This document shows positions 54,686 to 62,995 of a stretch of 64,000 nucleotides of DNA, in pieces. This stretch comes from Kaistia granuli DSM 23481. Its GTDB lineage: Bacteria > Pseudomonadota > Alphaproteobacteria > Rhizobiales > Kaistiaceae. A program made the translations under genes and the position numbers. The stretch covers positions 180,620 to 244,619 of the forward strand of contig NZ_AQYH01000001.1 in the NCBI RefSeq assembly GCF_000380505.1, given 5' to 3'. The stretch's first letter is position 1. Each line of letters begins with the position of its first letter. The notes beneath the pieces were generated by a model. It searched no databases. It saw nothing but the letters and a program-made list of their open reading frames with translations, and was not told the DNA's origin.

Positions 54686-56187
54686 GCCGCCCTCGTCTCG
54701 ATCATGGCGGCGCGCAGGATCTGGCGCTCCGAATTGTCGTCGCCTTCGAGGATCGCGGCGAGGCGACCGTTGCGCAGCACGGCGACCCGGTCGGCGACAT
54801 GCACCAGTTCGGCGAGGTCGCTCGAATAGAACAGGATGGCGTAGCCCTTCGCGGCGAGGTCGCGCATCAATTGGAAGATCTCGCCCTTGGTGCCGACGTC
54901 GATGCCGCGGGTCGGATCGTAGAGCAGCAGGATGCGCGCCTCGGTCAGAAGCATCTTGCCGAAGATCACCTTCTGCTGGTTGCCGCCGGAGAGCGTACCG
55001 GCGAGCTGCTCCGGCGTTCCGGCCTTGATCTTCAGCGCCGAGATCATCTCGTCGACCAGCTTTCCCTCGCGCTTCGGATCGGTGATGCCGAAGCGGGTGA
55101 AGCGCGAGATCACCGAAAGCGTCAGGTTCTCGCGCACGCTGCGCGACAGGAGCAGGCCGTGATTGCGCCGATCCTCCGGCACCAGCGCGAGGCCGTCGCG
55201 GCCGGTCAGCGCCTGGCGTGGCCCGCGGATCGTCTTGGTCTTGCCCCAGATTTCGACCGATCCGCGCGCGCCGCCGATGCCGAACAGCGCCTGGAACAGC
55301 TCGCGCTGGCCGTGGCCCTGCATGCCGGCGACGCCCAGCACCTCGCCCTCGCGCAGGTCGAGATCGATGCCGTCGAGGCGATGGCCGACGCCGAAACCGC
55401 GCAGCCGCACCGCCACCCGCTCGGTCGCCGTCGGCTTGCGCTCGGGATAGAGACGGTCCATGCGCCTTCCGAGCATGTCGGCGATGATCGTTTCGTCGTC
55501 GACAGCCTTGGTGTCATAGGCGGCCACCGTCGCGCCGTTGCGGAAGACGGTGATGCGGTCGGCGATCTGGCGCACCTCGCCGAGCCGGTGCGAGATATAG
55601 ATGACGAGCGTGCCGGCTCTGGCGAGGCCCTGCGACAGGCCGAGCAGCCAGTCCGTTTCGCGCGGTCCGAGCGCCGAGGTCGCCTCGTCGAGGATGAGAA
55701 CCTTGGGATCGCTCGACAGCGCCTTGGCGATCTCGACCAGCTGGCGATCGGCCAGCGTCAGCCGGCGCAGTTCCTGATCCGGCCGGATCGTCGGGAATTG
55801 ATGGCGCGCGAACAGCGCCTCGGTGGCTTCGCGCAGCGCACGGGCCCTGACGGTGCGGGCGACGGAAAGCGGCTCGCGGCGAAACCAGATGTTCTGCTCG
55901 ACCGTCAGATCGGGGATCAGCGACAATTCCTGGAAGACGGGCGAGATGCCGGCGTCCTGCGCTGCCTGCGGATTGCGCGGCCGGTATAGCGAACCGGCGA
56001 GATGAACCTGACCGCCGTCGGGACGGACGGCGCCGGCGAGGATCTGGATGAAGGTGCTCTTGCCGGCGCCGTTTTCGCCGAGCAGGGCATGCACTTCACC
56101 GGCGCGGGCCGAAAAGTCGGCGCGACTGAGCGCGGTGATGCCGCCATAGGACTTGGTGACGGCGGCGGCGGTCAGAAGGTCGGTCAT
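54682..56187 (-). CDS. CUT2 sugar ABC ATPase, two NBDs, altered C-terminal Walker B
   Basis: Double-domain ATPase of 501 residues. N-terminal domain: Walker A GENGAGKST, signature LTLADRQLVEIA, Walker B VLILDEATSALG (Ala in place of Pro after Glu). C-terminal domain: Walker A degenerate (GMQGHGQRE), signature LSGGNQQKV normal, and Walker B reads LLLYDPTRGIDV, with Tyr-Asp instead of Asp-Glu. Hydrolysis is therefore expected mainly at one of the two sites. It is preceded by a repeat spacer and coupled to permease A. Confidence 0.92.
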   Translation of the reverse strand: MTDLLTAAAVTKSYGGITALSRADFSARAGEVHALLGENGAGKSTFIQILAGAVRPDGGQVHLAGSLYRPRNPQAAQDAGISPVFQELSLIPDLTVEQNIWFRREPLSVARTVRARALREATEALFARHQFPTIRPDQELRRLTLADRQLVEIAKALSSDPKVLILDEATSALGPRETDWLLGLSQGLARAGTLVIYISHRLGEVRQIADRITVFRNGATVAAYDTKAVDDETIIADMLGRRMDRLYPERKPTATERVAVRLRGFGVGHRLDGIDLDLREGEVLGVAGMQGHGQRELFQALFGIGGARGSVEIWGKTKTIRGPRQALTGRDGLALVPEDRRNHGLLLSRSVRENLTLSVISRFTRFGITDPKREGKLVDEMISALKIKAGTPEQLAGTLSGGNQQKVIFGKMLLTEARILLLYDPTRGIDVGTKGEIFQLMRDLAAKGYAILFYSSDLAELVHVADRVAVLRNGRLAAILEGDDNSERQILRAAMIETRAA

Positions 56188-56282
56188 GCGTGGCCGGATC
56201 TCCGGTCAGGATTGCAGCGGCAGGCGAAAGCTCGTCGGCGTGGGTCGAAGGGAATTCCTTGCTATGAGCCGGTAGCAAGACC

Positions 56283-56372
56283 CTCCTCCAACCCTCTCCC
56301 GCCAACGGGCGAGGGCTGGAGTTCTGTTGGCTCCCTCTCCCGGCTGGCGGGAGAGGGCAGAGTGAGGGGCTT
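56283..56372. repeat. Paired CCCTCTCCCGC-type palindromes between receptor and ATPase genes
   Basis: Two hairpins, CCCTCTCCCGCCAACGGGCGAGGG and CCCTCTCCCGGCTGGCGGGAGAGGG-like arms, face each other in the 190-base spacer. They are related to the elements at 27173 and 33420 and probably protect or attenuate the operon mRNA after the receptor gene. Confidence 0.75.
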
Positions 56373-56378
56373 GCAGCC

Positions 56379-57437
56379 CTACGTCCCGGCGGCTTCCTGG
56401 GCCGTGATCTCGACCCAGTCCGGCGTGATCGGCAGCGACAGGCCGGGCGCCAGATCCGGGAAGGCGTTCTTGCCGATCTCGATCTTCTGCATCTTCACGT
56501 CGGGATAAAGCTTCGAGGGCTGCGGGTCGGTCGACAGGAACGGCCCATAGACGAAGACGTGCTTCTCCTTGACTTCCTTGCCGTCGAGAATGTCGACCGC
56601 GAGCTTCAGCGCCTCGGCCGAGAGATAGGCCGGGTTGGTCTCGAGGATGCACTGGGCGCCTTCCGTCTGGGCGCAGACGAGCGAGGCGGTGTTGTAGCCG
56701 CCACCGGCGACCGGCACGAGCGGGCGGCCGGCATCCTGCAGCGCCTTGATGGCGCCGGAGCCGTAACCCTGGGTCAGGATCGCGTCGACCTGCGGATGGG
56801 CGGCGAGCAGGGCGGCGACGCCTTCCTGTTCCGGACCGAGCGCGTAGTTGCCGTTGAAGTAGCCGACGATCTCGATGCCGGGATAGTTCTTCAGGACCTT
56901 CTCGAAGCCGGACTGCAACTGCTCGGAAATCGGCGCGCCGGCGAGGCCGCGATCAACGAACACCTTGCCCTTGCCGCCGATCTTCTCGGCGATCCATTCG
57001 GCCTGCACGGCCGGCAGCATGTTCCAGTCGGATTCGAGCTTGTAGGCGCAATCGGCGGTGGCGACCTGGTCGAAGGTGATGACGAGGATGCCGGCGGCGC
57101 AGGCCTTCTCGATCGTCGGGTTCAGCGCGGTCGGCGAGCCGACGTCGATCAGGATGGCGTCCGGCTTGGCTCGGATGATGTTGTTGAGCGAATTGATCTG
57201 CGCCTGCGTCGTCGTCTCGACATTCTCGACCTTCAGGTCGACGCGGCCGGCGAGGGGCGGCTTCTTCACCACGGTATCGGCGATGCGCAGCATCTGCTGG
57301 CGCCAGTCATTGCCGACGAAATTGTTGGAGAGATAGATCTTGTATGTTTTCTTTTCCTCGGCCTTGGCCTGCGGGACCATGCCGTTGGTCAAGACGATCG
57401 CCGACAGGGCGACCAGTGCTGCGGCTGTGCGCTTCAC
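56379..57437 (-). CDS. CUT2 sugar-binding protein
   Basis: Periplasmic receptor of 352 residues. The start is GTG 57437, with GGGAGGAAACACC immediately upstream. The ATG-opened frame 33 bases earlier would place codons over that ribosome site. A Sec signal peptide (VKRTAAALVALSAIVL..., cleavage after AKA near 26) precedes the mature EEKKTYKIYLSNNFVGNDWR. IIRAKPDAILIDVGSPTALN and ILVITFDQVATADC are lobe strands; the paired Cys (ADCAYK, VCAQTEGAQC) could form a disulfide. It is the first gene of the transporter operon, downstream of gntR, with a candidate operator 150 bases upstream. Confidence 0.9.
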   Translation of the reverse strand: MKRTAAALVALSAIVLTNGMVPQAKAEEKKTYKIYLSNNFVGNDWRQQMLRIADTVVKKPPLAGRVDLKVENVETTTQAQINSLNNIIRAKPDAILIDVGSPTALNPTIEKACAAGILVITFDQVATADCAYKLESDWNMLPAVQAEWIAEKIGGKGKVFVDRGLAGAPISEQLQSGFEKVLKNYPGIEIVGYFNGNYALGPEQEGVAALLAAHPQVDAILTQGYGSGAIKALQDAGRPLVPVAGGGYNTASLVCAQTEGAQCILETNPAYLSAEALKLAVDILDGKEVKEKHVFVYGPFLSTDPQPSKLYPDVKMQKIEIGKNAFPDLAPGLSLPITPDWVEITAQEAAGT

Positions 57438-57585
57438 GGTGTTTCCTCCCTCAAGGAATGCTGCAAGCATGCGCGCGGATGCTTCTTCCGAAAGGCGGCA
57501 TCCGTCATGATAACGCTACCATAGGCCGTCGACATGGCAAGTCGTCAACGATCCGTCGCATCTCCTCCATGCGGCGAATAAATAT

Positions 57586-57598
57586 ATGCTATTATAAT
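57586..57598 (-). promoter_or_regulatory. Candidate GntR operator A (ATTATAATAGCAT) upstream of the transporter operon
   Basis: Read on the minus strand this is ATTATAATAGCAT, identical in 13 of 13 bases to the site at 62752-62764. It lies about 150 bases before the receptor GTG and includes a TATAAT that could be the operon's -10 box. Such AT-rich identity is unexpected in high-GC DNA. Confidence 0.6.
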
Positions 57599-57626
57599 GT
57601 CTTTGGGTTGTCCAGCCTGCTGGCGG

Positions 57627-58451
57627 TCAACCGAGATCGTTCGGCGCGTCGTAGGAGAGGCTGAACAGATCCGCCCGGTTCTTGTTGATCGTCAGTTCGA
57701 CCGGTTCGCCATCGGTGGAGAGGTAGAGCATCTCGATCACCAGGATCGGCCCGCCGACCACATAGTCCAGAGTCTTCGCCAGCGCTTCGTCGGCGATGTC
57801 GGCCCGGACAGTGATCTTGGCGCCGGACAACTGGATGCCGAGATGGCGCTGCACGGCGCGGAAGACGACGACGTCGTCGAAATCGGCCCGCTTCAGCCGG
57901 CCGCCGATGGCGGGCGGGAAATAGAAGGTCGTCTGGCCGGTGGGGCCACCCTTCTGGTGCAGGGTCGCCCGCAGGCAGTGACAGGCCTCGTCGGGCTTGA
58001 GGCCGAAGGCGGCCGTGGCGGCCGACGAGCGCTCCTTGCGGTAGGAATGGATCTCCAGCGCGCGGCCCTTGGTCGATTCGGCGATCTGGGCGAAGCTGCG
58101 GAAGGCGAAGCTCGGCATGGCGGGGGCGGCGGGCGCCGTCACGATCGCCGGCTTGGCGGCGCGCTTCTTGATCAGCCCGTCATTCTCGAGATCGCGCAGC
58201 GCCTGCCGGACGGTGATCAGGCTGACGCCGAAGCGCTCGGCGAGATCGGCCTCGCGCGGCAGCGAGGTTCCCGGTTGCAGGGCGCCGCTGGTGATCGGAT
58301 CGCGGAGAATGCCGACGAGCTGGCGATAAAGCGGGCCGTCATCGCGCGAGAGGACGCGCGGCATGAAGCTGTCGAGCGTGGCAGCGGCGCCCGGAGAATC
58401 GGACGATATCTCGCTGGCCGGCTCCGTCTTGATGGCTCTCACCCTGCTCAT
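57627..58451 (-). CDS. GntR-family regulator with UTRA effector domain
   Basis: Winged-helix regulator of the GntR/HutC branch, 274 residues. The DNA-binding domain spans about 38-105: LYRQLVGILRDPITSGALQP, LPREADLAERFGVSLITVRQ and ALRDLENDGLIKKR. A UTRA ligand domain follows (to 270). GAGGA directly abuts ATG 58451, so the GTG three codons in (58442), nine bases from GAGGA, may be the real start. It is upstream of the importer operon on the same strand and divergent from an SDR gene. Three related AT-rich sites near the operon starts (57586, 58552, 62752) are candidate targets. Confidence 0.92.
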   Translation of the reverse strand: MSRVRAIKTEPASEISSDSPGAAATLDSFMPRVLSRDDGPLYRQLVGILRDPITSGALQPGTSLPREADLAERFGVSLITVRQALRDLENDGLIKKRAAKPAIVTAPAAPAMPSFAFRSFAQIAESTKGRALEIHSYRKERSSAATAAFGLKPDEACHCLRATLHQKGGPTGQTTFYFPPAIGGRLKRADFDDVVVFRAVQRHLGIQLSGAKITVRADIADEALAKTLDYVVGGPILVIEMLYLSTDGEPVELTINKNRADLFSLSYDAPNDLG

Positions 58452-58551
58452 TCCTCAGAATCGTATTTGTTCGCATACTAAATTAGCGAAGTTATCCACG
58501 TCGCACCAATCCGTCATCGCAGCTTGCGTCGGTTGCCGCTCGGCGTGTTAG

Positions 58552-58567
58552 ATTATAGTATCATAAT
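58552..58567. promoter_or_regulatory. Candidate GntR operator B (ATTAT-N6-ATAAT) between gntR and SDR
   Basis: The inverted repeat ATTAT / ATAAT with a 6-base centre (ATTATAGTATCATAAT) lies 52 bases before the SDR start and 101 bases before gntR. It resembles sites A and C. A second, shorter inverted repeat TTCGC / GCGAA (58470-58490) lies nearer gntR. Confidence 0.55.
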
Positions 58568-58618
58568 AGATCAGTGAAGTCCGGCCTGTTCGGACCGATG
58601 CCGGGGAGGGCAGGGCGC

Positions 58619-59398
58619 ATGCGCAGCGATCTAACGGGGAAGGTCGCCTTCGTCACTGGCGCCGCCGGCGGCATCGGACGCGGCATCGTCAGCCGGCTGG
58701 CGGCCAATGGCGCGTCGGTGATCGTCGCCGACATCAACGAAGAGGGTGCGCGCGACGTTGCGGCAAGCCTGCCGGACGCTCTCGCCGTCACGGTCGACAT
58801 CCGCGATCCCGCCTCGATCGAGCGGGCCGTCTCGGCGACGATGGCGATCTACGGTCGGCTCGACATTCTCGTCAACAATGCCGGCGTCAATACGCATGCC
58901 CATCGCGTCAATGTCGACCAGTTTCCGGATGACGAGTGGGGCCGGATCGTCGGCATCGATCTCGACGGCCTGTTCCGGATGAGCCGCGGCGCGCTGGCGC
59001 CGATGCTGGCCGGCGGGCGGGGCGGGCGGGTGATCAACATCGCCTCGGTGGTCGGCCTCGCCGCCATGCGGCTGCAGAGCCCGTTCGTCGCCGCCAAGGC
59101 CGGCATCATCCATTTGACCCGCTCGATGGCGCTGGAGCTCGGGCCGCGGGGCGTGCTCACCAACGCGATCGCGCCCGGTTCGATCATGACCGAGGGCACC
59201 AAGGCGCTGTTCTACGGCGCCGAGGGGCAGTTCCAGGCGAAGACGAAGGCGTTCATGGAGCACATCCCGCTCGGCCGCCCCGGCACGCCGGAGGAGATCG
59301 CCGAAGCCGTGCTGTTCCTGGCCGCGCCTGAATCGTCCTACATCAACGGCCAGATCCTTGCCGTCGATGGCGGCTGGACGGCCGGCTACATGATGTGA
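58619..59398 (+). CDS. SDR-family protein with catalytic Tyr replaced by Phe
   Basis: SDR fold of 259 residues. The cofactor motif TGAAGGIGRG (11-20) and the LVNNAGVN segment are intact, so NAD(P) binding is expected. The catalytic Ser143 (NIASVVG) and Lys160 are present, but the residue at the Tyr position is Phe156 (SPFVAAKAG; codon TTC at 59084-59086). Loss of this Tyr normally removes or greatly reduces dehydrogenase activity. ATG 58619 has GGGGAGGG eight bases upstream. It is divergent from gntR and convergent with the E2-like gene. It may be a cofactor-binding partner in a hetero-oligomer or use an altered mechanism. Confidence 0.88.
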   Translation: MRSDLTGKVAFVTGAAGGIGRGIVSRLAANGASVIVADINEEGARDVAASLPDALAVTVDIRDPASIERAVSATMAIYGRLDILVNNAGVNTHAHRVNVDQFPDDEWGRIVGIDLDGLFRMSRGALAPMLAGGRGGRVINIASVVGLAAMRLQSPFVAAKAGIIHLTRSMALELGPRGVLTNAIAPGSIMTEGTKALFYGAEGQFQAKTKAFMEHIPLGRPGTPEEIAEAVLFLAAPESSYINGQILAVDGGWTAGYMM

Positions 59399-59403
59399 AA
59401 CGA

Positions 59404-59440
59404 CAGAGGGGTTAACACGGCGCTCGTGTTAACCCCTCTG
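59404..59440. terminator. Perfect 15-bp hairpin between SDR and E2-like genes
   Basis: The arms CAGAGGGGTTAACAC and GTGTTAACCCCTCTG with a 7-base loop lie six bases after the SDR stop and 40 bases from the E2-like stop, between convergent genes. The stem is perfect. A further GTTAAC occurs at about 59462. Likely a bidirectional terminator, though the U-tract is short. Confidence 0.75.
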
Positions 59441-59479
59441 TTAGCCCCTGCGACCCGCTCTGTTAACGGGCCCGTCTTG

Positions 59480-60175
59480 TCAGACGAGCAGCCGCAGCGG
59501 CGCCTCGAGCAGGTCGCGGAAGCGGGTGAGGATGTCGCCGGCCTCCACTTCGGGAATAATGTCAGCGTCGTGCACGGCGAGCGCCTCGGCGGTCGCCTCG
59601 CCGTCGCCGGCGACAACCAGCACGCGCAGGTCGACCCCCGCCGGCAGGCCGCCCGCGACTGGGCGCACGCCTTTGGCGTTGAGCCGCGACACCAGCATCG
59701 CCTTGTCAGCCGACGCCGGCGCATCCGATTCCGACCCGATCCGCCGGGCGATCTCGCTCGGCGCCAGCGCGACGGCACGCGGAATCGTCACCGCGCCACC
59801 TTCCGCCTTCATCCAGCGGACCGTCACGGCATGGGAACCGGCAGCCCTGGCCGCTGCCCGGACCAGGAAGGCGTCGATCGACAGATGCGAACCCGATGCC
59901 GCGATGAACGCGGCGAGCGGGGCCAGGTCGATGGTCGCGGCGAAGGCCGAGATCGACCGGACCGGCGCGGCGACGGCGACGGGCGCCGCCGCCGGAGCGA
60001 CGACGACCTCGGCTGCCGGTACCGGGGCCGCCGCCGCGACCGGCGTCAGCGGCACGTCCTCGGCGACGATGCGGCCGTTCGGGCCGGAGCCGGTGACGAG
60101 CGACAGCGTGACGCCGCGCTCGCGGGCGAGGCGCTTGGCGTAGGGCGAGGCGAGGGTTCTGGCGGGGGCGTTCAT
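59480..60175 (-). CDS. E2-like protein: subunit-binding domain plus reduced acyltransferase domain
   Basis: Partner of the E1-lipoyl fusion encoded 10 bases upstream. The 231-residue protein starts with a normal peripheral-subunit-binding domain (SPYAKRLARERGVT and GSGPNGRIVAEDV, residues 10-41), then an Ala/Pro/Val-rich linker (44-72), then only about 160 residues of acyltransferase-like sequence, against about 230 in ordinary E2. There is no lipoyl domain. At the place of the catalytic HxxxDG motif it reads VHDADIIPEV (201-210), so the Asp-Gly is not conserved, although the ending DLLEAPLRLLV is typical of E2. Start ATG 60175, with GAGGGGA upstream overlapping the E1 stop. Confidence 0.82.
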   Translation of the reverse strand: MNAPARTLASPYAKRLARERGVTLSLVTGSGPNGRIVAEDVPLTPVAAAAPVPAAEVVVAPAAAPVAVAAPVRSISAFAATIDLAPLAAFIAASGSHLSIDAFLVRAAARAAGSHAVTVRWMKAEGGAVTIPRAVALAPSEIARRIGSESDAPASADKAMLVSRLNAKGVRPVAGGLPAGVDLRVLVVAGDGEATAEALAVHDADIIPEVEAGDILTRFRDLLEAPLRLLV

Positions 60176-60185
60176 GCTTGTCCCC

Positions 60186-62681
60186 TCAAGCCCGGACGCT
60201 GCCGATGCGGCCGCCCATCGGCACGACCGCACCCTTCTTCTGCTCGATCGGGCCGAGGATGCCGTCGACCGGCGCCTCGATCTCGACCACCGCCTTGTCG
60301 GTCTCGATCTCGGCGACGATCTCGCCGGCCTTGACGGCGTCGCCTTCCTGTTTCAACCAGCCGACGATCGTGCCTTCGGAGATCGTCAGATCGCCGAACG
60401 GCATGGTGATCGGCTCGCCGTCGCCAATTGCGGCGGGAGCGGCAGCCGCCGGCACCGGTACCGGTGCTGCTGTCGGCTCGACCGATCTGAGCGCCGCCGG
60501 AGCGGTCGCCACGGGAGCGGGGGCCGCCTGGCCGCCGAGATAGCGCCAGTGCTTCGGCACCGGCGGCCTACCGGCCAGCACGCCCTTCGCACCGGCGGCG
60601 ATCTTGTCGGCATCGACCAGCATGGCGCGCTCCAGAGCCGGCGCGAGCGGATGCGGCTGCGCATCCGTATGCAGCCGGCCGACCGGCGCGTCGAGATCGT
60701 CGAAGGCGAGCTCGTTCATCGCCTGCGCCACTTCGGCGCCGACGCCGAACGCGCCCCAGCCCTCGTCGACCACCAGCAGCCGGTGCGTCTTGGCGACCGA
60801 TTTCGCCACCGTGCCGACATCGAGCGGCATGATGGTGCGAAGATCGATCACCTCGGCCGAAATGCCCTCGGCGCTCAGCTTTTCCGCTGCTTCCAGCGAG
60901 CGATGCACAAGCTGGCCGGCCGAGACGATGGTGATGTCGCTGCCTTCCCGCGCGATCCGCGCCAGGCCGAACGGCACGAAATGCTCGCCCGTCGGCACCT
61001 CGCCCTTGGAGGCGAACAGCGCCTTCGGCTCGAGCATCATGACGGGATCGCCAGCCCGGAGCGCCGTCTTCATCAACCCCTTGGCGTCGGCCGGCGTCGA
61101 CGGCATGCAGACGATCAGGCCCGGAATATTGGCCCAGCTCGGATGATAGGTGCCGCTGTGATGCGGGCCTGCCGAGCGCACCGCGCCGGAGCCGACGCGC
61201 ACCACCATCGGCGCGTTCATCTGCCCGTTCGACATGTAGCGCAGCTTCGCGCCCTGCAGCACGATCTGGCCGGCCGCCTCGAAGGCGAAATCGGCGAACA
61301 TCAGATCGGCGATCGTCCGCGCGCCCGTTGCCGAGGCGCCGATCGCCGCTCCCGTAAAACCCTGCTCGGAGATCGGCGTATCGACCATCCGATGCGGCCC
61401 GAACTCGGCCCAGAGGTTTTTCGTATGCGCAAAGGTGCCGCCGCGCTCGCCGGTGCCCTCGCCGAAATAGAGCAGATGCGGGTTGCGGCGCATCTCCTCG
61501 GCGATGCCGTCGCGCACCGCGTCGAGCCAGCTCTGCGTCACGCTCGTCGTCGGCGCCGCCTGCACGAGGGCTTCCGGCGGGTTGATCGGCTCGGCATAGA
61601 CATGCAGCGCCGTGGTAGCGGCGTCCGGCTCCGGCGAATTCCGCGCGAATTCGAGCGAGGCTTGGACGATCTTGTCGATCTTCGCGTCGATCGCGCCCAG
61701 TTCATCGGCGGACGCGGTGCCGAAATCATCCAGCAGGCGGGCGCGGAACAGGTTGATCGGGTCGCGCTTCAGCCATTCGTCGACTTCGGCCTGGGTGCGA
61801 TAGGTGCCGGTCACGGGGTCGCCCTCGTGATGGCCGACGGTGCGATAGGTCTTGGCCTCGATCAGCGTCGGGCCGTCGCCGCCCCGCGCGCGCGAAATCG
61901 CCTCGGCCATCACCTGCCAGACGGCGATGACGTCGTTGCCGTCGACGGCGACGCCCGGGATGCCGTAAGCGGCGGCGCGCGTGGCGATTTCCGGGTTCAG
62001 CGTCGCCGAGGCGAGCGGCGTCGCCGTCGCATAGAGGTTGTTCTCGCAGACGAGGACGGCCGGTGCCTTCTGGATGCCGGCGAAGTTCAAGGATTCGTGG
62101 AAGCCGCCATGATTGGTGGCGCCGTCGCCGAAGAAGGCGACGCCGACGCCGTCCTTGCCTTGCGTGCGGGCCGAGATGCCGGCGCCGACCGCATGGCTGA
62201 TGCCGGCGGCGACGATGCCGTTGGTGCCGAACAGGCCGGTCGAGCGGTCATAGAGATGCATCGTGCCGCCGCGGCCGCCGCAGCAGCCGTCGCGCTTGCC
62301 GAACAGTTCCGCCATCAGGATGTTCGGGTCCATGCCCTTGGCGAGCGCATGGCCATGGCCGCGATGGGTCGAGGTGATCCAGTCGGTCGGGCGAAGATGC
62401 GCGCAGACGCCGACGGCGGTCGCTTCCTCGCCGATATAGAGATGCAGGAACCCGGGCGTCTCGCCCTTGCGACAGGCCGTCTGCGCCACGCTCTCGAACC
62501 GGCGCAGCAGCACCATGCGCTCGTAGAGCTCCAGCAACGCCGCGGCGCTGAGCCCGGCCGGCAGGACCTTGCCCGGCGCGCTGCGGAACACCGGATTGAT
62601 GATTTTTGGCGTCGCGGCGGCCGGCTTCCCGCCCTTCTTTCCGTCGGGGCTGGTGGCTTCCGGGCTGGCTTGGGCGCTCAT
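60186..62681 (-). CDS. 2-oxoacid dehydrogenase E1 alpha-beta fusion with C-terminal lipoyl domain
   Basis: Thiamine-diphosphate-dependent decarboxylating dehydrogenase in one 831-residue chain. E1 alpha covers about 40-350 (STHRGHGHALAKG; thiamine motif GDGATN at 185-190 ending CENN). E1 beta covers about 380-710 (DTPISEQGFTGAAIG, GPHHSG). A linker (718-752) leads to a complete lipoyl domain (756-831) with Lys796 in EIETDKAVVE as the lipoylation site. Usual E1 proteins carry no C-terminal lipoyl domain; it belongs to E2. ATG 62681 has GGAGGAAGC upstream. The substrate could be an acetoin-like ketone or a sugar-derived 2-oxoacid. No E3 gene is present. Confidence 0.9.
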   Translation of the reverse strand: MSAQASPEATSPDGKKGGKPAAATPKIINPVFRSAPGKVLPAGLSAAALLELYERMVLLRRFESVAQTACRKGETPGFLHLYIGEEATAVGVCAHLRPTDWITSTHRGHGHALAKGMDPNILMAELFGKRDGCCGGRGGTMHLYDRSTGLFGTNGIVAAGISHAVGAGISARTQGKDGVGVAFFGDGATNHGGFHESLNFAGIQKAPAVLVCENNLYATATPLASATLNPEIATRAAAYGIPGVAVDGNDVIAVWQVMAEAISRARGGDGPTLIEAKTYRTVGHHEGDPVTGTYRTQAEVDEWLKRDPINLFRARLLDDFGTASADELGAIDAKIDKIVQASLEFARNSPEPDAATTALHVYAEPINPPEALVQAAPTTSVTQSWLDAVRDGIAEEMRRNPHLLYFGEGTGERGGTFAHTKNLWAEFGPHRMVDTPISEQGFTGAAIGASATGARTIADLMFADFAFEAAGQIVLQGAKLRYMSNGQMNAPMVVRVGSGAVRSAGPHHSGTYHPSWANIPGLIVCMPSTPADAKGLMKTALRAGDPVMMLEPKALFASKGEVPTGEHFVPFGLARIAREGSDITIVSAGQLVHRSLEAAEKLSAEGISAEVIDLRTIMPLDVGTVAKSVAKTHRLLVVDEGWGAFGVGAEVAQAMNELAFDDLDAPVGRLHTDAQPHPLAPALERAMLVDADKIAAGAKGVLAGRPPVPKHWRYLGGQAAPAPVATAPAALRSVEPTAAPVPVPAAAAPAAIGDGEPITMPFGDLTISEGTIVGWLKQEGDAVKAGEIVAEIETDKAVVEIEAPVDGILGPIEQKKGAVVPMGGRIGSVRA

Positions 62682-62751
62682 GCTTCCTCCCTTTCCCCGC
62701 CTGGCGGCGGGGCGATGCGTCCTCGAGTCCAGGATGGACATCGCATCTAAA

Positions 62752-62764
62752 ATTATAATAGCAT
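62752..62764 (+). promoter_or_regulatory. Candidate GntR operator C (ATTATAATAGCAT) upstream of the E1-E2 operon
   Basis: Identical to site A. It lies 71-83 bases before the E1 start and 230 bases before the SDR-like gene at 62996, in a 314-base divergent gap that otherwise shows no gene. The TATAAT inside the self-complementary ATTATAAT could be the -10 box of the E1 promoter. Confidence 0.6.
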
Positions 62765-62995
62765 GATGTTATGTTATCGAGCGGCGCGTTGCCAAGGCCC
62801 AATTTCTCCGTTTCCCGGCAAATCATGGGAGATTGCGGGGCAGGCGGTCCGGGGCGAGGTCCGTCGGCCGTTGCCACCCGTAAACGATCGGGCGACGCGA
62901 CGGGCTGGCGGGAAAAGCGCGCCGGGACAAGGGGTTGAGCGTGCCGGCGTTTTCATGAAACGATTGCGCGCTGAAGCGTATTCGGGGGAGAACGC

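Noticed and set aside
60174..62750. Plus-strand open frame of 858 codons opposite E1
   Set aside because: It is antisense to a protein with complete E1 and lipoyl motifs; the translation is His/Arg/Asp/Gly-rich without any domain.
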